DNA of 64,000 nucleotides from Streptomyces cucumeris (GCF_024295805.1 NZ_JANCLX010000005.1:186001-250000), one strand, 5' to 3'. Shown: positions 19,245-28,968, numbered from the stretch's first letter. Notes: generated from the sequence alone by a model not told the origin. Numbers and translations: made by a program.

Positions 19245-21770
19245 CTAGAGACCCCGGCGCTTCCGGCGCAGCGCCGCCCGCGCGGGCAGCCCCGTCGCCA
19301 CGAGGCCGAGCATCACGGCGGTGCCCGCGAAGGCGCCGTAGGTGAGCGGCGGGATGTACGGGTCCTCCCCGGTCAGCCCGCGGGTCATCGGGGTGAGCGT
19401 CGCCAGGGCGATGGCCGTGCCCAAGGCGATGCCCGCGGTGGCCACCAGCAGCGCCTCCCAGCGCACCATCCCGAGGATCTGCCGGTGTGTGGAGCCGATC
19501 AGCCGCAGGGTGCTCAGCTCGCGGCGACGGTCGAGCACCGTCATCACCAGGGCGTTGGCGGCGGCGATGGCGGCGAAGCCGCCGAGGACCGCGGCCATGG
19601 TGGTGTTGGCCCAGGCGTTGAGCTCGCGCTCCTCGTCCTGGCCGGCCGCGTAGCCGTCCCGGTCGGTGACCTGCGCGCCGAACCGGCCGAGGGCCGCCGC
19701 GACGGCCGCCCGGTCCGCGCCCGTGTCGTCCCGTACCAGCACCGTGCTGTCGAAGGACGACGTCACATGGGCCGTCAGCGCCTCGCGGGGGAAGGTGACC
19801 CGGGCGAGGCCCAGACCCCGTCCATAGGTGGCGACCACCTTCGGCCGCACAGCGGTGCCGTCCGGGAGCCGCAGCCGCAGCCGGTCGCCGACCCCGACGC
19901 CCGCCGCCTCCGCCACGTTCGCGTCGACCGCCACCCGGCCCGGGCCGAGATCGTCCAGCCGGCCGGTACGGAGGTCCAGGTCCTGCACCGCCGCCAGGGC
20001 ACGGCCGCCGCCCGAGACACCCTGGGCGGAGACGCCTTCCAGCGGACTGGATCCGCCCGAGCCGGTCGGGATCAGGACACCGGTACGCAGGACCCCCACC
20101 GCCGCCGTGACGCCCCGGACGGACGCGGCCCGTCCGGCGGTGCCGGCCGGGAGGCCGTCGGGTGCGGTGAGCACCTGGTCGGCGACGATGCCCTCCCGGG
20201 ACTGCTCCGCCGTCACATGCTCCTCACTGGTGTGCAGGAAGACCAGGGTGGAGGAGAAGGCCATGGCCAGCACGATCGGGGTGATCGCGGAGGCGAGCCG
20301 TCCGGCGTTGGCCCGGGTGGTGGTGGACGCCAGATGAGCCGCGGCGGATCCCGCGCGCAGCGGCATCCCGAACAGCCAGGCGCACAGCCGGGCGATATGC
20401 GGGCCGAGCAGCGCCACGGCGAGCATGAAGAGCATCACGACGCCGAGGGCGGCGTTGGCCGCGTCCTCACCGGTGGCCGAGGCGGCGACCCCGGCGAGTA
20501 CGAAGCCGCCGACGAGGGCGGCCAGGCCCAGTGGCGTACGGATCAGTCCGAACCGCAGCCGTTCGACGGCCGCCTCGCCGAGGGCCTGGCCCGGTGCGAT
20601 CCGCGCGGGGCGGCGGGCGGCCGCCAGGCCCGCCAGGAGAGCGGTCAGCAGGACCGCGCCGACGGCGATCGACGGCGGCAGCCAGGAGAGCGCGAACTCC
20701 ACCTCTCCGGGGACCGCCCCCTTGTCCTTGAGCTGTCCGAACCACCAGCGCGCCAGGGCGATTCCGGGCAGACAGCCGACCGCGCCCGCGAGCGGCGCGA
20801 CCAGCAGGGCCTCGGTGGCGATCGACCGGCGGATCTGGCGCGGGGTGGCGCCGATCGCGCGCAGCAGCGCGAATTCGCGGCGGCGCTGGCCGACGGAGAG
20901 GGCGACGGTGCCCGCGGCGGTGAAGACGGCCACGGCGGTGGCCACTCCGCCGAAGGAGGCGCCGAGGGCGATGAGCGTCTCCTTCGCCTCGGCGAGCGCG
21001 GGCTCCTCGACATCGCCGCGGCCGTCGCCGGTGTGGACGCCCGGTGCGTGGGCGGCGCCCCGGAAGGCCCGCTCCAGACGGTCGGCGAGCGTGTCGGCCG
21101 TGGTGCCGGGTCCGGGGCGGACGAGGATCGCGTCGACATCACGGGGGTGGCCGCTGAGCGCCCCCGCCCGGCGGTCGGTGAACCAGGCGGCCGGACCCTC
21201 GTCCCCGGCGGACTGCGCGGCGCCGGTGGTACGGGCGAGTCCGGACACCCGGAAGGTGTGGTCGCCGTCGGGTGCGGTCACGGTGATCCGCCCACCCACG
21301 CCGGTGTCCGCGGCGCGGGCGGCGGCCTCGGTGAGCACCACCTCGCCGCCGCGCGGTGCGCTGCCCTCGGCCAGGGCGATACCGGTGAAGGCAGCCGCTC
21401 CCCAGCCGTGGCCGGTCAGCCCGCCGTCGGCGGTGCGCAGCGGGAAGGTCAGATCGGGTGCCGCGGCGGCGGCGCCCGGGGTGCGGGCGGCGGTGGTGAC
21501 GAGAGAGGCGTCCAGCCGGGCCCGGTCGGGGACCTGCGCACTGTCGGCCGAGTCCCCGCTGCCGTAGTGCGCCTTCTGATCGGCGGTGGCCACGACGGGG
21601 GCGGCGGCGTACCGCTCCGGCGGTACGGAGGCTCTGATTCCGGTCTCCAGCAGGATCCCGCAGGCGGACACGATCACCGCGGCGAGCATCAGGGCGATGA
21701 AGGTGCCCGCGAAGGCGGACGGTTTGAACCGGACGGCGGCGCGGGCCAGTCCGTTGCTGAACGACCTCAT
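19245..21770 (-). CDS. FtsX-type ABC transporter permease
   Basis: 841 residues from ATG 21770 (MRSFSNGLARAAVRFK). One N-terminal membrane helix is followed by a large outer domain. A first FtsX block (three helices around 260-400) has the hallmark FALLRAIGATPRQIRRSIATEA. A second membrane half with another outer domain has LSTLRLIGSTHRQILGMV near the C-terminus. The ends are RRKRRGL. This is the MacB/LolC-like layout for exporting lipophilic compounds or peptides or for mechanotransmission. The ATG overlaps the stop of the ATPase gene by four bases (ATGA), so they form one transporter. Confidence 0.93.
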   Translation of the reverse strand: MRSFSNGLARAAVRFKPSAFAGTFIALMLAAVIVSACGILLETGIRASVPPERYAAAPVVATADQKAHYGSGDSADSAQVPDRARLDASLVTTAARTPGAAAAAPDLTFPLRTADGGLTGHGWGAAAFTGIALAEGSAPRGGEVVLTEAAARAADTGVGGRITVTAPDGDHTFRVSGLARTTGAAQSAGDEGPAAWFTDRRAGALSGHPRDVDAILVRPGPGTTADTLADRLERAFRGAAHAPGVHTGDGRGDVEEPALAEAKETLIALGASFGGVATAVAVFTAAGTVALSVGQRRREFALLRAIGATPRQIRRSIATEALLVAPLAGAVGCLPGIALARWWFGQLKDKGAVPGEVEFALSWLPPSIAVGAVLLTALLAGLAAARRPARIAPGQALGEAAVERLRFGLIRTPLGLAALVGGFVLAGVAASATGEDAANAALGVVMLFMLAVALLGPHIARLCAWLFGMPLRAGSAAAHLASTTTRANAGRLASAITPIVLAMAFSSTLVFLHTSEEHVTAEQSREGIVADQVLTAPDGLPAGTAGRAASVRGVTAAVGVLRTGVLIPTGSGGSSPLEGVSAQGVSGGGRALAAVQDLDLRTGRLDDLGPGRVAVDANVAEAAGVGVGDRLRLRLPDGTAVRPKVVATYGRGLGLARVTFPREALTAHVTSSFDSTVLVRDDTGADRAAVAAALGRFGAQVTDRDGYAAGQDEERELNAWANTTMAAVLGGFAAIAAANALVMTVLDRRRELSTLRLIGSTHRQILGMVRWEALLVATAGIALGTAIALATLTPMTRGLTGEDPYIPPLTYGAFAGTAVMLGLVATGLPARAALRRKRRGL

Positions 21771-22615
21771 CGGACCGGTCCCCCGGCCAGGGCAGCGGCA
21801 GCGGCGGCGGGGACCCGGCCGGTGAGCCGGGTCATCCGCTCGGCGATCTCGGCTGCCGGGGAGCGGGGCAGCCGGTCGGCGATGGAGCCGTCGGCGAGGA
21901 AGAGCGTGTGGTCGGCGTAGCCGGCGGCCACCGGGTCGTGGGTGACCATGACGACCGTCGCGCCGAGCGCGTCCACGGCGTGCCGCAGCAGGACGAGCAC
22001 CTCGGCGGCGGTGACGGTGTCCAGGGCGCCGGTCGGCTCGTCGGCGAAGACGACGTCCGGGCGGGTGACCAGGGCGCGGGCGATGGCCACCCGCTGCTGC
22101 TGGCCGCCGGAGAGCTGCCCGGGGCGGCGCCGGGAGTGCTCGTGCAACCCGACCTGGGCGAGCAGTTCGCGGGCCAGGCGGCGGTCCGGGCGGACGCCCG
22201 CGAGCCGCAGGGGGAGCAGCACGTTCTGCTCGACGGTGAGCGAAGGCAGCAGATTGAAGGCCTGGAAGACGAAGCCGAGGCGGCTGCGGCGCAGCGCGGT
22301 GAGCTTGTTCTCGCTCATGCCGGTGATCTCGGTGCCGCCCAGCCTCACGGATCCCGCGGTGGGCCGGTCGAGTCCCGCGGCGCACTGGAGGAACGTGGAC
22401 TTGCCGGATCCGGACGGGCCCATCACGGCGGTGAAGCTGCCGCGCGGCAGCGCGAGGTCGATCCCGCGCAGGGCGTGTACGGCGCTGCCGCCGCGGCCGT
22501 AACTGCGGCGCACGTCCCGCAGTTCGACGGCGTGGTCGCGGGTTCCGGCCGGGTGGTGCTCGCCGGTGTGATGCCCGCTGGTGTGGTGCCCGCGTCGCCG
22601 CCCGCGCAGCCGCAT
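21767..22615 (-). CDS. ABC transporter ATP-binding protein (MacB/LolD type)
   Basis: 282 residues. Walker A is GPSGSGKST, the Q-loop lies in FVFQAFNLLPSLTV, the signature is LSGGQQQRVAIARAL, Walker B is VVFADEPTGALD and the switch histidine is in VTHD. The first ~25 residues are rich in His (GHHTSGHHTGEHH), which is unusual and might bind metal or be neutral. It energises the FtsX-type permease encoded immediately downstream with ATGA overlap. No regulator gene adjoins; the next upstream gene is a phosphatase 124 bp away on the same strand. Confidence 0.94.
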   Translation of the reverse strand: MRLRGRRRGHHTSGHHTGEHHPAGTRDHAVELRDVRRSYGRGGSAVHALRGIDLALPRGSFTAVMGPSGSGKSTFLQCAAGLDRPTAGSVRLGGTEITGMSENKLTALRRSRLGFVFQAFNLLPSLTVEQNVLLPLRLAGVRPDRRLARELLAQVGLHEHSRRRPGQLSGGQQQRVAIARALVTRPDVVFADEPTGALDTVTAAEVLVLLRHAVDALGATVVMVTHDPVAAGYADHTLFLADGSIADRLPRSPAAEIAERMTRLTGRVPAAAAAALAGGPVR

Positions 22616-22739
22616 GGTTTCCGCCTTCCGAGGAGTTCGTCCGATCCCCTCGAACGTACGGAGCGCGGAGCGGCCGCGGCCATGGCGGTTTCCGGTGTGT
22701 ATGGGGTGGGGCTAACCCCCGGTGACCTGGGGGGCCGTC

Positions 22740-23882
22740 CTAGTCGCGGCAGATCAGCAGCAGCGCGCGGTCGTCGTTGACGTCCTTGGCGACGGTCTCG
22801 ATCAGATGCCAGGCGGCGCCGTGGAAGCCCGAGGAGACATAGCGGTCGGCCTCGCCGGTGAGCCGGTCGATGCCCTCGCTGATGTCGCGGTCGGCGGTCT
22901 CCACGAGGCCGTCGGTGAAGAGCATCAGGACGTCTCCGGCGCGCAGGGTGCCCTTGATGGGGTCGAACTGGGCGCCGTCGTAGACGCCGAGGAGCGGGCC
23001 GTCGGCGGCCTTCTCCTCCCATTTGCCGGTGCCCGCGCTGAGCTGGAGCGCGGGGAGGTGCCCGGCGGAGAACAGCTCGAAGTCGCCGCTGTCCAGGTCC
23101 AGGACGAGGTGGACGGAGGTCGCGAAGCCCTCGTCCCAGTCCTGGCGCAGGAGGTAGCCGTTGGCGGCGGGCAGGAAGCCGTGCGGCGGCAGGGAGCCGA
23201 GCAGTCCGCCGAAGGCGCCGGAGAGCAGCAGGGCGCGGGAGGCCGCGTCCATGCCCTTGCCGGAGACATCGGTGAGAACGACCTCGAGGGTGCGGCCGCC
23301 GCCGGTGCGGGCGGCCACCACGAAGTCACCGGAGAAGGACTGGCCCCCGGCCGGGCGCAGCGCCATCTCGCGGTGCCAGCCGCGCGGCAGCCCGGGCAGC
23401 TTGCTCTGCACCCGGATCCGCTCGCGCAGGTCGAACAGCATGGTGCCGCCGCGCCGCCAGGGCACCCCGACCCGGCTGCGGAACTGGGCGATCAGCAGGC
23501 CGAAGAAGCCGACGGCGGCGACGACCAGGATGGTGCCGGGGGTGACCCGGGAGGAGGCGTCCTCCTCGGTGTAGGGGCCGAGGACGGCGGATTCCACGAT
23601 CAGGGCGGTGGCGGCGGCCGCGTAGAGGGCGAGCAGGCTGGCCGGGCGCAGCAGCAGACCGCCCGCGACGATGGGCAGTACGAGGGCGGAGGGGGCGCAC
23701 CAGTCGGGCTGGGCGATGGTGCCGCAGGCGATGGCGGGGACCCCGAGGAGCAGCATGGCCAGGGCCAGCCGGTCGGAGCCCTCGCCGCGGAAGTAGTCCA
23801 CTCCGGCTTTGCGCACGCCGGTGCGAGCCCGGTGCAGTGCTCTGCGCATCCGGGCCATCGGAGTGTCCACGCCGCCTGTCAT
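22740..23882 (-). CDS. Membrane-anchored PP2C-type (SpoIIE domain) serine/threonine phosphatase
   Basis: 380 residues. Residues ~38-135 form three or four membrane helices, with a short linker to a C-terminal phosphatase domain. That domain has GGQSFSGDFVVA and VLTDVSGKGMDAA, which carry the metal-binding aspartates. LFSAGHLPAL and LMLFTDGLVETADRD are further RsbU/SpoIIE hallmarks, and the gene ends DRALLLICRD. Such enzymes dephosphorylate anti-sigma-factor antagonists or related targets. Streptomyces encode dozens, and no partner gene is adjacent here. Divergent from the Eis-like gene, with 128 bp between. Confidence 0.93.
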   Translation of the reverse strand: MTGGVDTPMARMRRALHRARTGVRKAGVDYFRGEGSDRLALAMLLLGVPAIACGTIAQPDWCAPSALVLPIVAGGLLLRPASLLALYAAAATALIVESAVLGPYTEEDASSRVTPGTILVVAAVGFFGLLIAQFRSRVGVPWRRGGTMLFDLRERIRVQSKLPGLPRGWHREMALRPAGGQSFSGDFVVAARTGGGRTLEVVLTDVSGKGMDAASRALLLSGAFGGLLGSLPPHGFLPAANGYLLRQDWDEGFATSVHLVLDLDSGDFELFSAGHLPALQLSAGTGKWEEKAADGPLLGVYDGAQFDPIKGTLRAGDVLMLFTDGLVETADRDISEGIDRLTGEADRYVSSGFHGAAWHLIETVAKDVNDDRALLLICRD

Positions 23883-24010
23883 TGCACCGGGACCCTACCC
23901 ACCCGTTTGGACGCGCGTCGATTCGTGGCGCGTCGAACCACCCGCGCAGGGGGGCAATCGTAAGCGAAATTCGTTCGCGTGTACGGGAAACGGCTGCTAG
24001 GCATGGGAAT

Positions 24011-25240
24011 ATGACGACTGAGCTGCGCGTGCTCGATCCTGCGGTTTGGGATGATTGGTACGGAAAGCTGGTACTCGCATTCGGCGGAGTTCCCGAAGCG
24101 CCCGAGGAATCGGGGCTCTGGCGGGAGTTGACCGAATGCGAGCGCTCGATCGGGGTCTGGGACGGCGCGGACATCGTCGGCACCGCGGGCCTCTTCAGCT
24201 TCCGGATGACGGTTCCCGGCGGGGCCTCGGTGGCCGCACCCGGTGTGACCATGGTCAGTGTGCAGGCGACGCACCGGCGGCGCGGTGTGCTGCGCTCCAT
24301 GATGAGACGCCAGCTCGACGACATCCGCGCCACGGGCGAGCCGCTGGCGGTGCTGACCGCATCGGAACCGGACATCTACGGCCGGTTCGGCTACGGCATC
24401 GCCACCCAGAGCGCGTATGCGGAGATCGACACCGACCGGGTGCGGCTCACCGTCCCCGAGGGCACCGACCGGGTGACCCTGCGGGAGGTGGCCCCGGCCG
24501 ACGGGACCGGGGCCTGCGAGGCCGTCTACGCCCGGCTGGTGCCCACCCGGCCGGGCATGCTGGAGCGGCTGCCGGAGTGGGAGCGGCTGCCGGTGCTCGA
24601 CCCGCCCGGTGAGCGCGAGGGCGCGTCCCCGCTGCGCTGTGTGCTGGCCGAGTCGGACGGCGAGGTCACCGGGTACGTCCGGTTCGCCATCAAACCGGAC
24701 TGGGACCTGGCGGGCCCCAAGGGCACGATCGTGCTGCGCGATCTGGAGGCCCTGGACCCGGCGTCCCGCGCGGCGCTGTGGCGCTTCCTGTTCGAGATCG
24801 ACCTGACCTCGGTCATCCGCACCGGTGGCCGGCCGGTCGACGATCCCTGGCAGCACCTGGTCTCGGACATCCGGCGGTGCCAGGTGCGGCTGCGGGACTC
24901 GCTGCACGTACGGCTGGTGGACGTGGGCGCGGCGCTGGAGGCGCGTGCGTACACCGCCCCGCTGGACGTCGTCCTGGAGGTCACCGACTCCTTCTGCCCC
25001 TGGAACGAGGGGCGCTGGCGGCTGACCGGCGACGCCAAGGGCGCCTCCTGCGCCCGTACCTCCGACGCCCCCGATCTCCGGCTCGGTGTGCGGGAGTTGG
25101 GGGCCGCGTACCTCGGCGGAGTGTCACTGGACGCCCTGGCGGGGGCGGGCCGGGTACGGGAGGTGCGCGAGGGGGCGCTGCAGACGGCGTCGGCGGCCTT
25201 CCTGAGCACCCGGGCCCCCTGGCTCCCGCACGGTTTCTGA
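24011..25240 (+). CDS. Eis-like GNAT family N-acetyltransferase
   Basis: 409 residues from ATG 24011 (MTTELRVLDPAVWDDWY). Upstream codons are in frame but lack any ribosome site. The acetyl-CoA binding segment is VSVQATHRRRGVLRSMMRRQL. The C-terminal part has the sterol-carrier-like fold expected of Eis proteins and ends in PWLPHGF, a typical Eis ending in which the terminal carboxylate joins the active site. Eis enzymes acetylate amines, including aminoglycosides and lysines; the substrate here is unknown. Single gene, convergent with nei. Confidence 0.9.
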   Translation: MTTELRVLDPAVWDDWYGKLVLAFGGVPEAPEESGLWRELTECERSIGVWDGADIVGTAGLFSFRMTVPGGASVAAPGVTMVSVQATHRRRGVLRSMMRRQLDDIRATGEPLAVLTASEPDIYGRFGYGIATQSAYAEIDTDRVRLTVPEGTDRVTLREVAPADGTGACEAVYARLVPTRPGMLERLPEWERLPVLDPPGEREGASPLRCVLAESDGEVTGYVRFAIKPDWDLAGPKGTIVLRDLEALDPASRAALWRFLFEIDLTSVIRTGGRPVDDPWQHLVSDIRRCQVRLRDSLHVRLVDVGAALEARAYTAPLDVVLEVTDSFCPWNEGRWRLTGDAKGASCARTSDAPDLRLGVRELGAAYLGGVSLDALAGAGRVREVREGALQTASAAFLSTRAPWLPHGF

Positions 25241-25256
25241 GGCGGTCAGCGGGCGC

Positions 25257-26066
25257 TCAGGCCCGTTGGCAGCCGGGGCACCAGAAGAGATTGCGGGCGG
25301 CGAGGTCGGCGGTGCGGACCTCGCCGCCACAGATGTGGCAGGGCTGACCGGCGCGGCGGTAGACGTAGACCTCGCCGCCGTGGTCGTCCACGCGGGGCGG
25401 GCGGCCCATGGCCTCGGGGGTGTGCTCGGGCCGGACGGTGTCGATCCGGTTGTTCCGCACGCCCTCGCGCATCAGCTCCGCCAGATCGGCCCAGATGGCG
25501 TCCCATTCGGTGCGGATGAGCCCGCGGCCGGGGCGGTACGGGTCGATGCCGTGCCGGAACAGCACCTCGGCGCGGTACACATTGCCCACCCCGGAGACGA
25601 TCTTCTGGTCCATGAGCAGGGCGGCGACGCTGACCCGGCTGCGGGAGATCCGGTCCCAGGCGCGCTCACCGTCGTCCTCCGGGCGCAGCGGGTCGGGGCC
25701 GAGCCGGTCGTGCACCGCCTGCTTCTCGTCCTCGGTGATCAGCGCGCAGGCCGTCGGGCCGCGCAGATCCGCGAAGCCCTCCGGGTTCTCCAGCCGCAGC
25801 CGGACGGTGTCGGTGGGCGGCGGGGCGGGGGCCGGGCCGAAGCCGTACTTCCCGAAGAGCCCGAGGTGGACGTGGACCCAGCCGGAGCCGGCGAAATCCA
25901 GGAAGAGGTGCTTGCCGTGGGCCTCGGCGTGGTGCAGCGGGCGGCCGTCGATCAGGGCGGCACCGTCCGCGAACTTGCCCTGCGGGCTGCTGGCCCGGAC
26001 GGGCCGGCCGCCGAATCGCTGAAGGTGGTCGGCGGCCAGCCGGTGGATGGTGTGCCCTTCGGGCAT
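25257..26066 (-). CDS. Fpg/Nei family DNA glycosylase (endonuclease VIII type)
   Basis: 269 residues. After the initiator Met come Pro-Glu-Gly-His (MPEGHTIHRLA), with the catalytic proline and glutamate of the family. The helix-two-turn-helix segment MDQKIVSGVGNVYRAEVLF and a C-terminal zinc finger (CHICGG with CPGC) are both present. MPEGHT is typical of Nei2-type actinobacterial glycosylases/AP lyases that repair oxidised bases. The ATG overlaps the rpiB stop by one base (TGATG), indicating coupled translation. Confidence 0.94.
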   Translation of the reverse strand: MPEGHTIHRLAADHLQRFGGRPVRASSPQGKFADGAALIDGRPLHHAEAHGKHLFLDFAGSGWVHVHLGLFGKYGFGPAPAPPPTDTVRLRLENPEGFADLRGPTACALITEDEKQAVHDRLGPDPLRPEDDGERAWDRISRSRVSVAALLMDQKIVSGVGNVYRAEVLFRHGIDPYRPGRGLIRTEWDAIWADLAELMREGVRNNRIDTVRPEHTPEAMGRPPRVDDHGGEVYVYRRAGQPCHICGGEVRTADLAARNLFWCPGCQRA

Positions 26067-26554
26067 CAGCCGTGATCGGGGTGGTGCGCCGGGATCGGGG
26101 GCAGCTCGCCGGTGGTCTCGTACGCGGCGAGCATCTCGATCCGCCGGGTGTGGCGCTCCTCACCCGAGTAGGGGGTGTTGAGGAAGATCTCGACGAACTT
26201 GGTCGCCTCTTCTTCCGTGTGCATACGGGCGCCCACGCTGATCACGTTGGCGTTGTTGTGCTCGCGACCGAGCGCAGCCGTCTGCTCACTCCACGCGAGA
26301 GCGGCCCTAATGCCCTTGACCTTGTTGGCCGCGATCTGTTCACCATTGCCGGATCCGCCGATCACGATGCCGAGGCTGTCCGGGTCGGCGGCGGTCCGCT
26401 CCGCGGCGCGCAGACAGAACGGCGGGTAGTCGTCCTGGGCGTCGTAGATGTGCGGGCCGCAGTCGACGGGCTCGTGCCCGCCCGCCCTGAGCCACTCCAC
26501 GAGGTGGTTCTTGAGGTCGTAACCGGCATGGTCGGAACCGAGGTACACGCGCAT
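26066..26554 (-). CDS. rpiB: Ribose-5-phosphate isomerase B
   Basis: 162 residues of the RpiB/LacAB family, interconverting ribose 5-phosphate and ribulose 5-phosphate in the pentose phosphate pathway. MRVYLGSDHAGYDLKNHL is the conserved start. The loop IGGSGNGEQIAANKVKGIRAA has Gly-Asn-Gly-Glu where E. coli RpiB has a catalytic Cys, matching the mycobacterial subtype that uses Glu as base. HNNANVISVGAR follows. The gene heads a two-gene unit with the DNA glycosylase. Confidence 0.95.
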   Translation of the reverse strand: MRVYLGSDHAGYDLKNHLVEWLRAGGHEPVDCGPHIYDAQDDYPPFCLRAAERTAADPDSLGIVIGGSGNGEQIAANKVKGIRAALAWSEQTAALGREHNNANVISVGARMHTEEEATKFVEIFLNTPYSGEERHTRRIEMLAAYETTGELPPIPAHHPDHG

Positions 26555-26736
26555 GTCCCGAGTGTGACACGCCCGTGTCCCCCTTGCCGCGCCGGGTATG
26601 CGACCCCGAAAACCAGGCCGAAACCAAGGAACCTCAAGGAAAGCTCAAGTAACAATCCGGAATCAAAGGTTCATCAAACGGTCTTCCTGAGATTCACTGG
26701 CGTCGCTCGTAACCCGAGAGCAAAGGAACCGAGCCC

Positions 26737-28203
26737 ATGAGCGCACAACCCACGACCACCTCGGAGCAGCAGAGGCCCGGTGACCCCGGCCCCGGCTCCC
26801 CCGACGGCCTGAAGGCCGGACTCAAGAACCGACATCTGTCGATGATCGCCATCGGCGGAGTGATCGGCGCCGGCCTCTTCGTGGGCTCCAGTGCGGGCAT
26901 CGCCAAGGCGGGCCCCGCCATTCTGATCTCCTACGCCCTCGTCGGCCTGATGGTCGTCCTGGTGATGCGGATGCTGGGTGAGATGGCCGCGGCCGACCCC
27001 ACCTCCGGCTCGTTCTCCGCGTACGCGGACCGGGCGCTCGGCCGCTGGGCCGGTTTCTCCATCGGCTGGCTGTACTGGTTCTTCTGGGTCGTGGTGCTGG
27101 CCGTGGAGGCGACCGCGGGCGCGGTCATCCTCGAGGGCTGGGTACCGTCCGTACCGCAGTGGGCCTGGGCGCTCATAGTGATGGTCGTGCTGACCGCCAC
27201 CAACCTGGTCTCGGTCGCCTCCTACGGCGAGTTCGAGTTCTGGTTCGCGGGCATCAAGGTCGTCGCCATCGCCGCCTTCATCGTGATCGGCGGACTGGCC
27301 GTCTTCGGCGTCCTGCCGGGCTCGGACAACCCCGGAGCCGGTCTGGACCACCTGACCGACCACGGAGGCTTCCTGCCGAACGGACCGGGAGCGATCCTCA
27401 CCGGTGTGCTGCTGGTCGTCTTCTCGTTCATGGGCAGTGAGATCGTCACCCTGGCCGCCGGTGAGTCCGAGGACCCGCAGCGTGCCGTCTCCAAGGCCAC
27501 CAACAGCGTCATCTGGCGTATCGCGGTGTTCTACCTGGGCTCGATCTTCGTCGTGATCACCCTGCTGCCCTGGGACTCCAAGCAGATCGCCGACAAGGGC
27601 TCCTACGTCGCCTCGCTGGACTCCATCGGCATCCCGCACGCCGGCCAGGTCATGAACGTCATCGTGCTGACCGCCGTGCTCTCCTGCCTGAACTCCGGTC
27701 TGTACACCGCGTCCCGGATGGCGTTCTCGCTGGGCCAGCGCGGTGACGCCCCGGCCGCCTTCGCCCGGACCAACTCCCGCGGTGTCCCGCAGGCCGCGAT
27801 CCTCGGCTCGGTCGTCTTCGGTTTCGTCGCCGTCTGGTTCAACTACCAGTGGAAGGACACCGTCTTCGACTTCCTGCTGAACTCCTCGGGTGCCATCGCG
27901 CTCTTCGTGTGGCTGGTCATCTGCTTCACCCAGCTCCGGATGCGCGGGATCATCCTGCGGGAGAACCCGGACAAGCTGGTCGTCCGGATGTGGCTGTTCC
28001 CGTACCTGACCTGGCTGACCATCGCCATGATCTCGTTCGTGCTGGTCTACATGCTCACCGACGACGCCGGGCGCGAGCAGGTGCTCCTCTCCGCGCTGGT
28101 GGCCGCGCTGGTGGTGGCCTTCGCCCTGGTCCGCGACAAGATGTCGCCGAGCCACCAGGCGAAGAGCACCGAGAGCAAGACCAAGGAGTCCGTGGCTCCG
28201 TAA
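26737..28203 (+). CDS. Amino-acid permease, APC superfamily (AAT family), paralogue 1
   Basis: 488 residues with twelve predicted membrane helices. The opening LKNRHLSMIAIGGVIGAGLFVGS carries the helix-1 glycine motif of AAT permeases such as GabP or AnsP. EMAAADPTSGSFSAYADRALGR and the later NSGLYTASRM block are also family hallmarks. Proton-coupled uptake of an amino acid is expected; the substrate cannot be told. AAAGGAACC precedes the ATG. The neighbour bioY is convergent across a 16-bp terminator. A second permease of the same family lies 1 kb further on. Confidence 0.93.
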   Translation: MSAQPTTTSEQQRPGDPGPGSPDGLKAGLKNRHLSMIAIGGVIGAGLFVGSSAGIAKAGPAILISYALVGLMVVLVMRMLGEMAAADPTSGSFSAYADRALGRWAGFSIGWLYWFFWVVVLAVEATAGAVILEGWVPSVPQWAWALIVMVVLTATNLVSVASYGEFEFWFAGIKVVAIAAFIVIGGLAVFGVLPGSDNPGAGLDHLTDHGGFLPNGPGAILTGVLLVVFSFMGSEIVTLAAGESEDPQRAVSKATNSVIWRIAVFYLGSIFVVITLLPWDSKQIADKGSYVASLDSIGIPHAGQVMNVIVLTAVLSCLNSGLYTASRMAFSLGQRGDAPAAFARTNSRGVPQAAILGSVVFGFVAVWFNYQWKDTVFDFLLNSSGAIALFVWLVICFTQLRMRGIILRENPDKLVVRMWLFPYLTWLTIAMISFVLVYMLTDDAGREQVLLSALVAALVVAFALVRDKMSPSHQAKSTESKTKESVAP

Positions 28204-28258
28204 CCGCCTCCCCGCCCCTTCCGGGGGCTCCGGGTGACGACGAGCGACGCCGCAACGG

Positions 28259-28295
28259 GCCGGGGCCCGCACCAGTGGATGGTGCGGGCCCCGGC
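28259..28295. terminator. Bidirectional terminator
   Basis: A perfect 16-bp stem (gccggggcccgcacca and complement) with loop gtgga, between the converging permease and bioY genes. Confidence 0.88.
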
Positions 28296-28353
28296 TCCGT
28301 ATACGGCCCCTGGGGAGGGCGTACGACGGTGTACGGCGATGTACGGCGGGTGC

Positions 28354-28968
28354 TCAGCCGCGGCGGCCGAGCAGCTTCCAGGCGGCGGGCAGCGCGCCCA
28401 TCGCCAGCGCGGCCTTCAGGGCGTCCCCGATCAGGAAGGGGGTCAGCCCGGCGGCGACCGCCTGGGAGAAGGAGATGTCGGCGGCCAGCGCCAGGTAGGG
28501 AACGCCGACCGCGTAGATGATCGCCGAGCCGACCGCCATGGTGCCCGCGGTGCGCAGCACCCCGCGGTCGCCGCCGCGCCGGGCCAGGGCGCCCACCACG
28601 GTCGCGGCGAGCATCATGCCCAGCACATAGCCGAAGGACGGGGCCGCGGCGCCGGAGCTGCCCTCGGCGAACCACGGCATACCCGCCATCCCGGCCAGGG
28701 CGTACAGCAGCAGGGACGCGAAACCGCGTCCGGCGCCCAGCGAGGTGCCCACCAGCAGGGCGGCGAAGGTCTGGCCGGTCACCGGCACCGGCGAACCGGG
28801 AACCGGCACCGACACCTGCGCGGCCAGCCCGGTCAGCGCGGCGCCGCCGAGCACCAGTACGGCGTCACGGGCCAGGGTGCGCCGGTCGGGGCGTCCGGCG
28901 GCGCGGGCGGGGAAGACCACGTCCGCGAGGACCGTACCGGTCGGGGCGGTGGGCGAGGCGGTGCTCAT
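28354..28968 (-). CDS. bioY: Biotin transporter BioY (ECF S component)
   Basis: 204 residues from ATG 28968. Five or six membrane helices are predicted. The BioY signature is visible in VPGSPVPVTGQTFAALLVGT and GRGFASLLLYALAGMAGMPWF; GYVLGMMLAA is also conserved. BioY captures biotin and normally works with the EcfA/EcfT (BioM/BioN) energising module, none of which is in the window, so it is either solitary or shares a distant module. No BirA or BioQ site was recognised upstream. Confidence 0.94.
   Translation of the reverse strand: MSTASPTAPTGTVLADVVFPARAAGRPDRRTLARDAVLVLGGAALTGLAAQVSVPVPGSPVPVTGQTFAALLVGTSLGAGRGFASLLLYALAGMAGMPWFAEGSSGAAAPSFGYVLGMMLAATVVGALARRGGDRGVLRTAGTMAVGSAIIYAVGVPYLALAADISFSQAVAAGLTPFLIGDALKAALAMGALPAAWKLLGRRG

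Noticed and set aside
19056..21920. Plus-strand open frame of 954 codons opposite the ABC permease
   Set aside because: Antisense shadow of the FtsX-type permease; rich in Gly/Arg/Asp/Gln without domain motifs.
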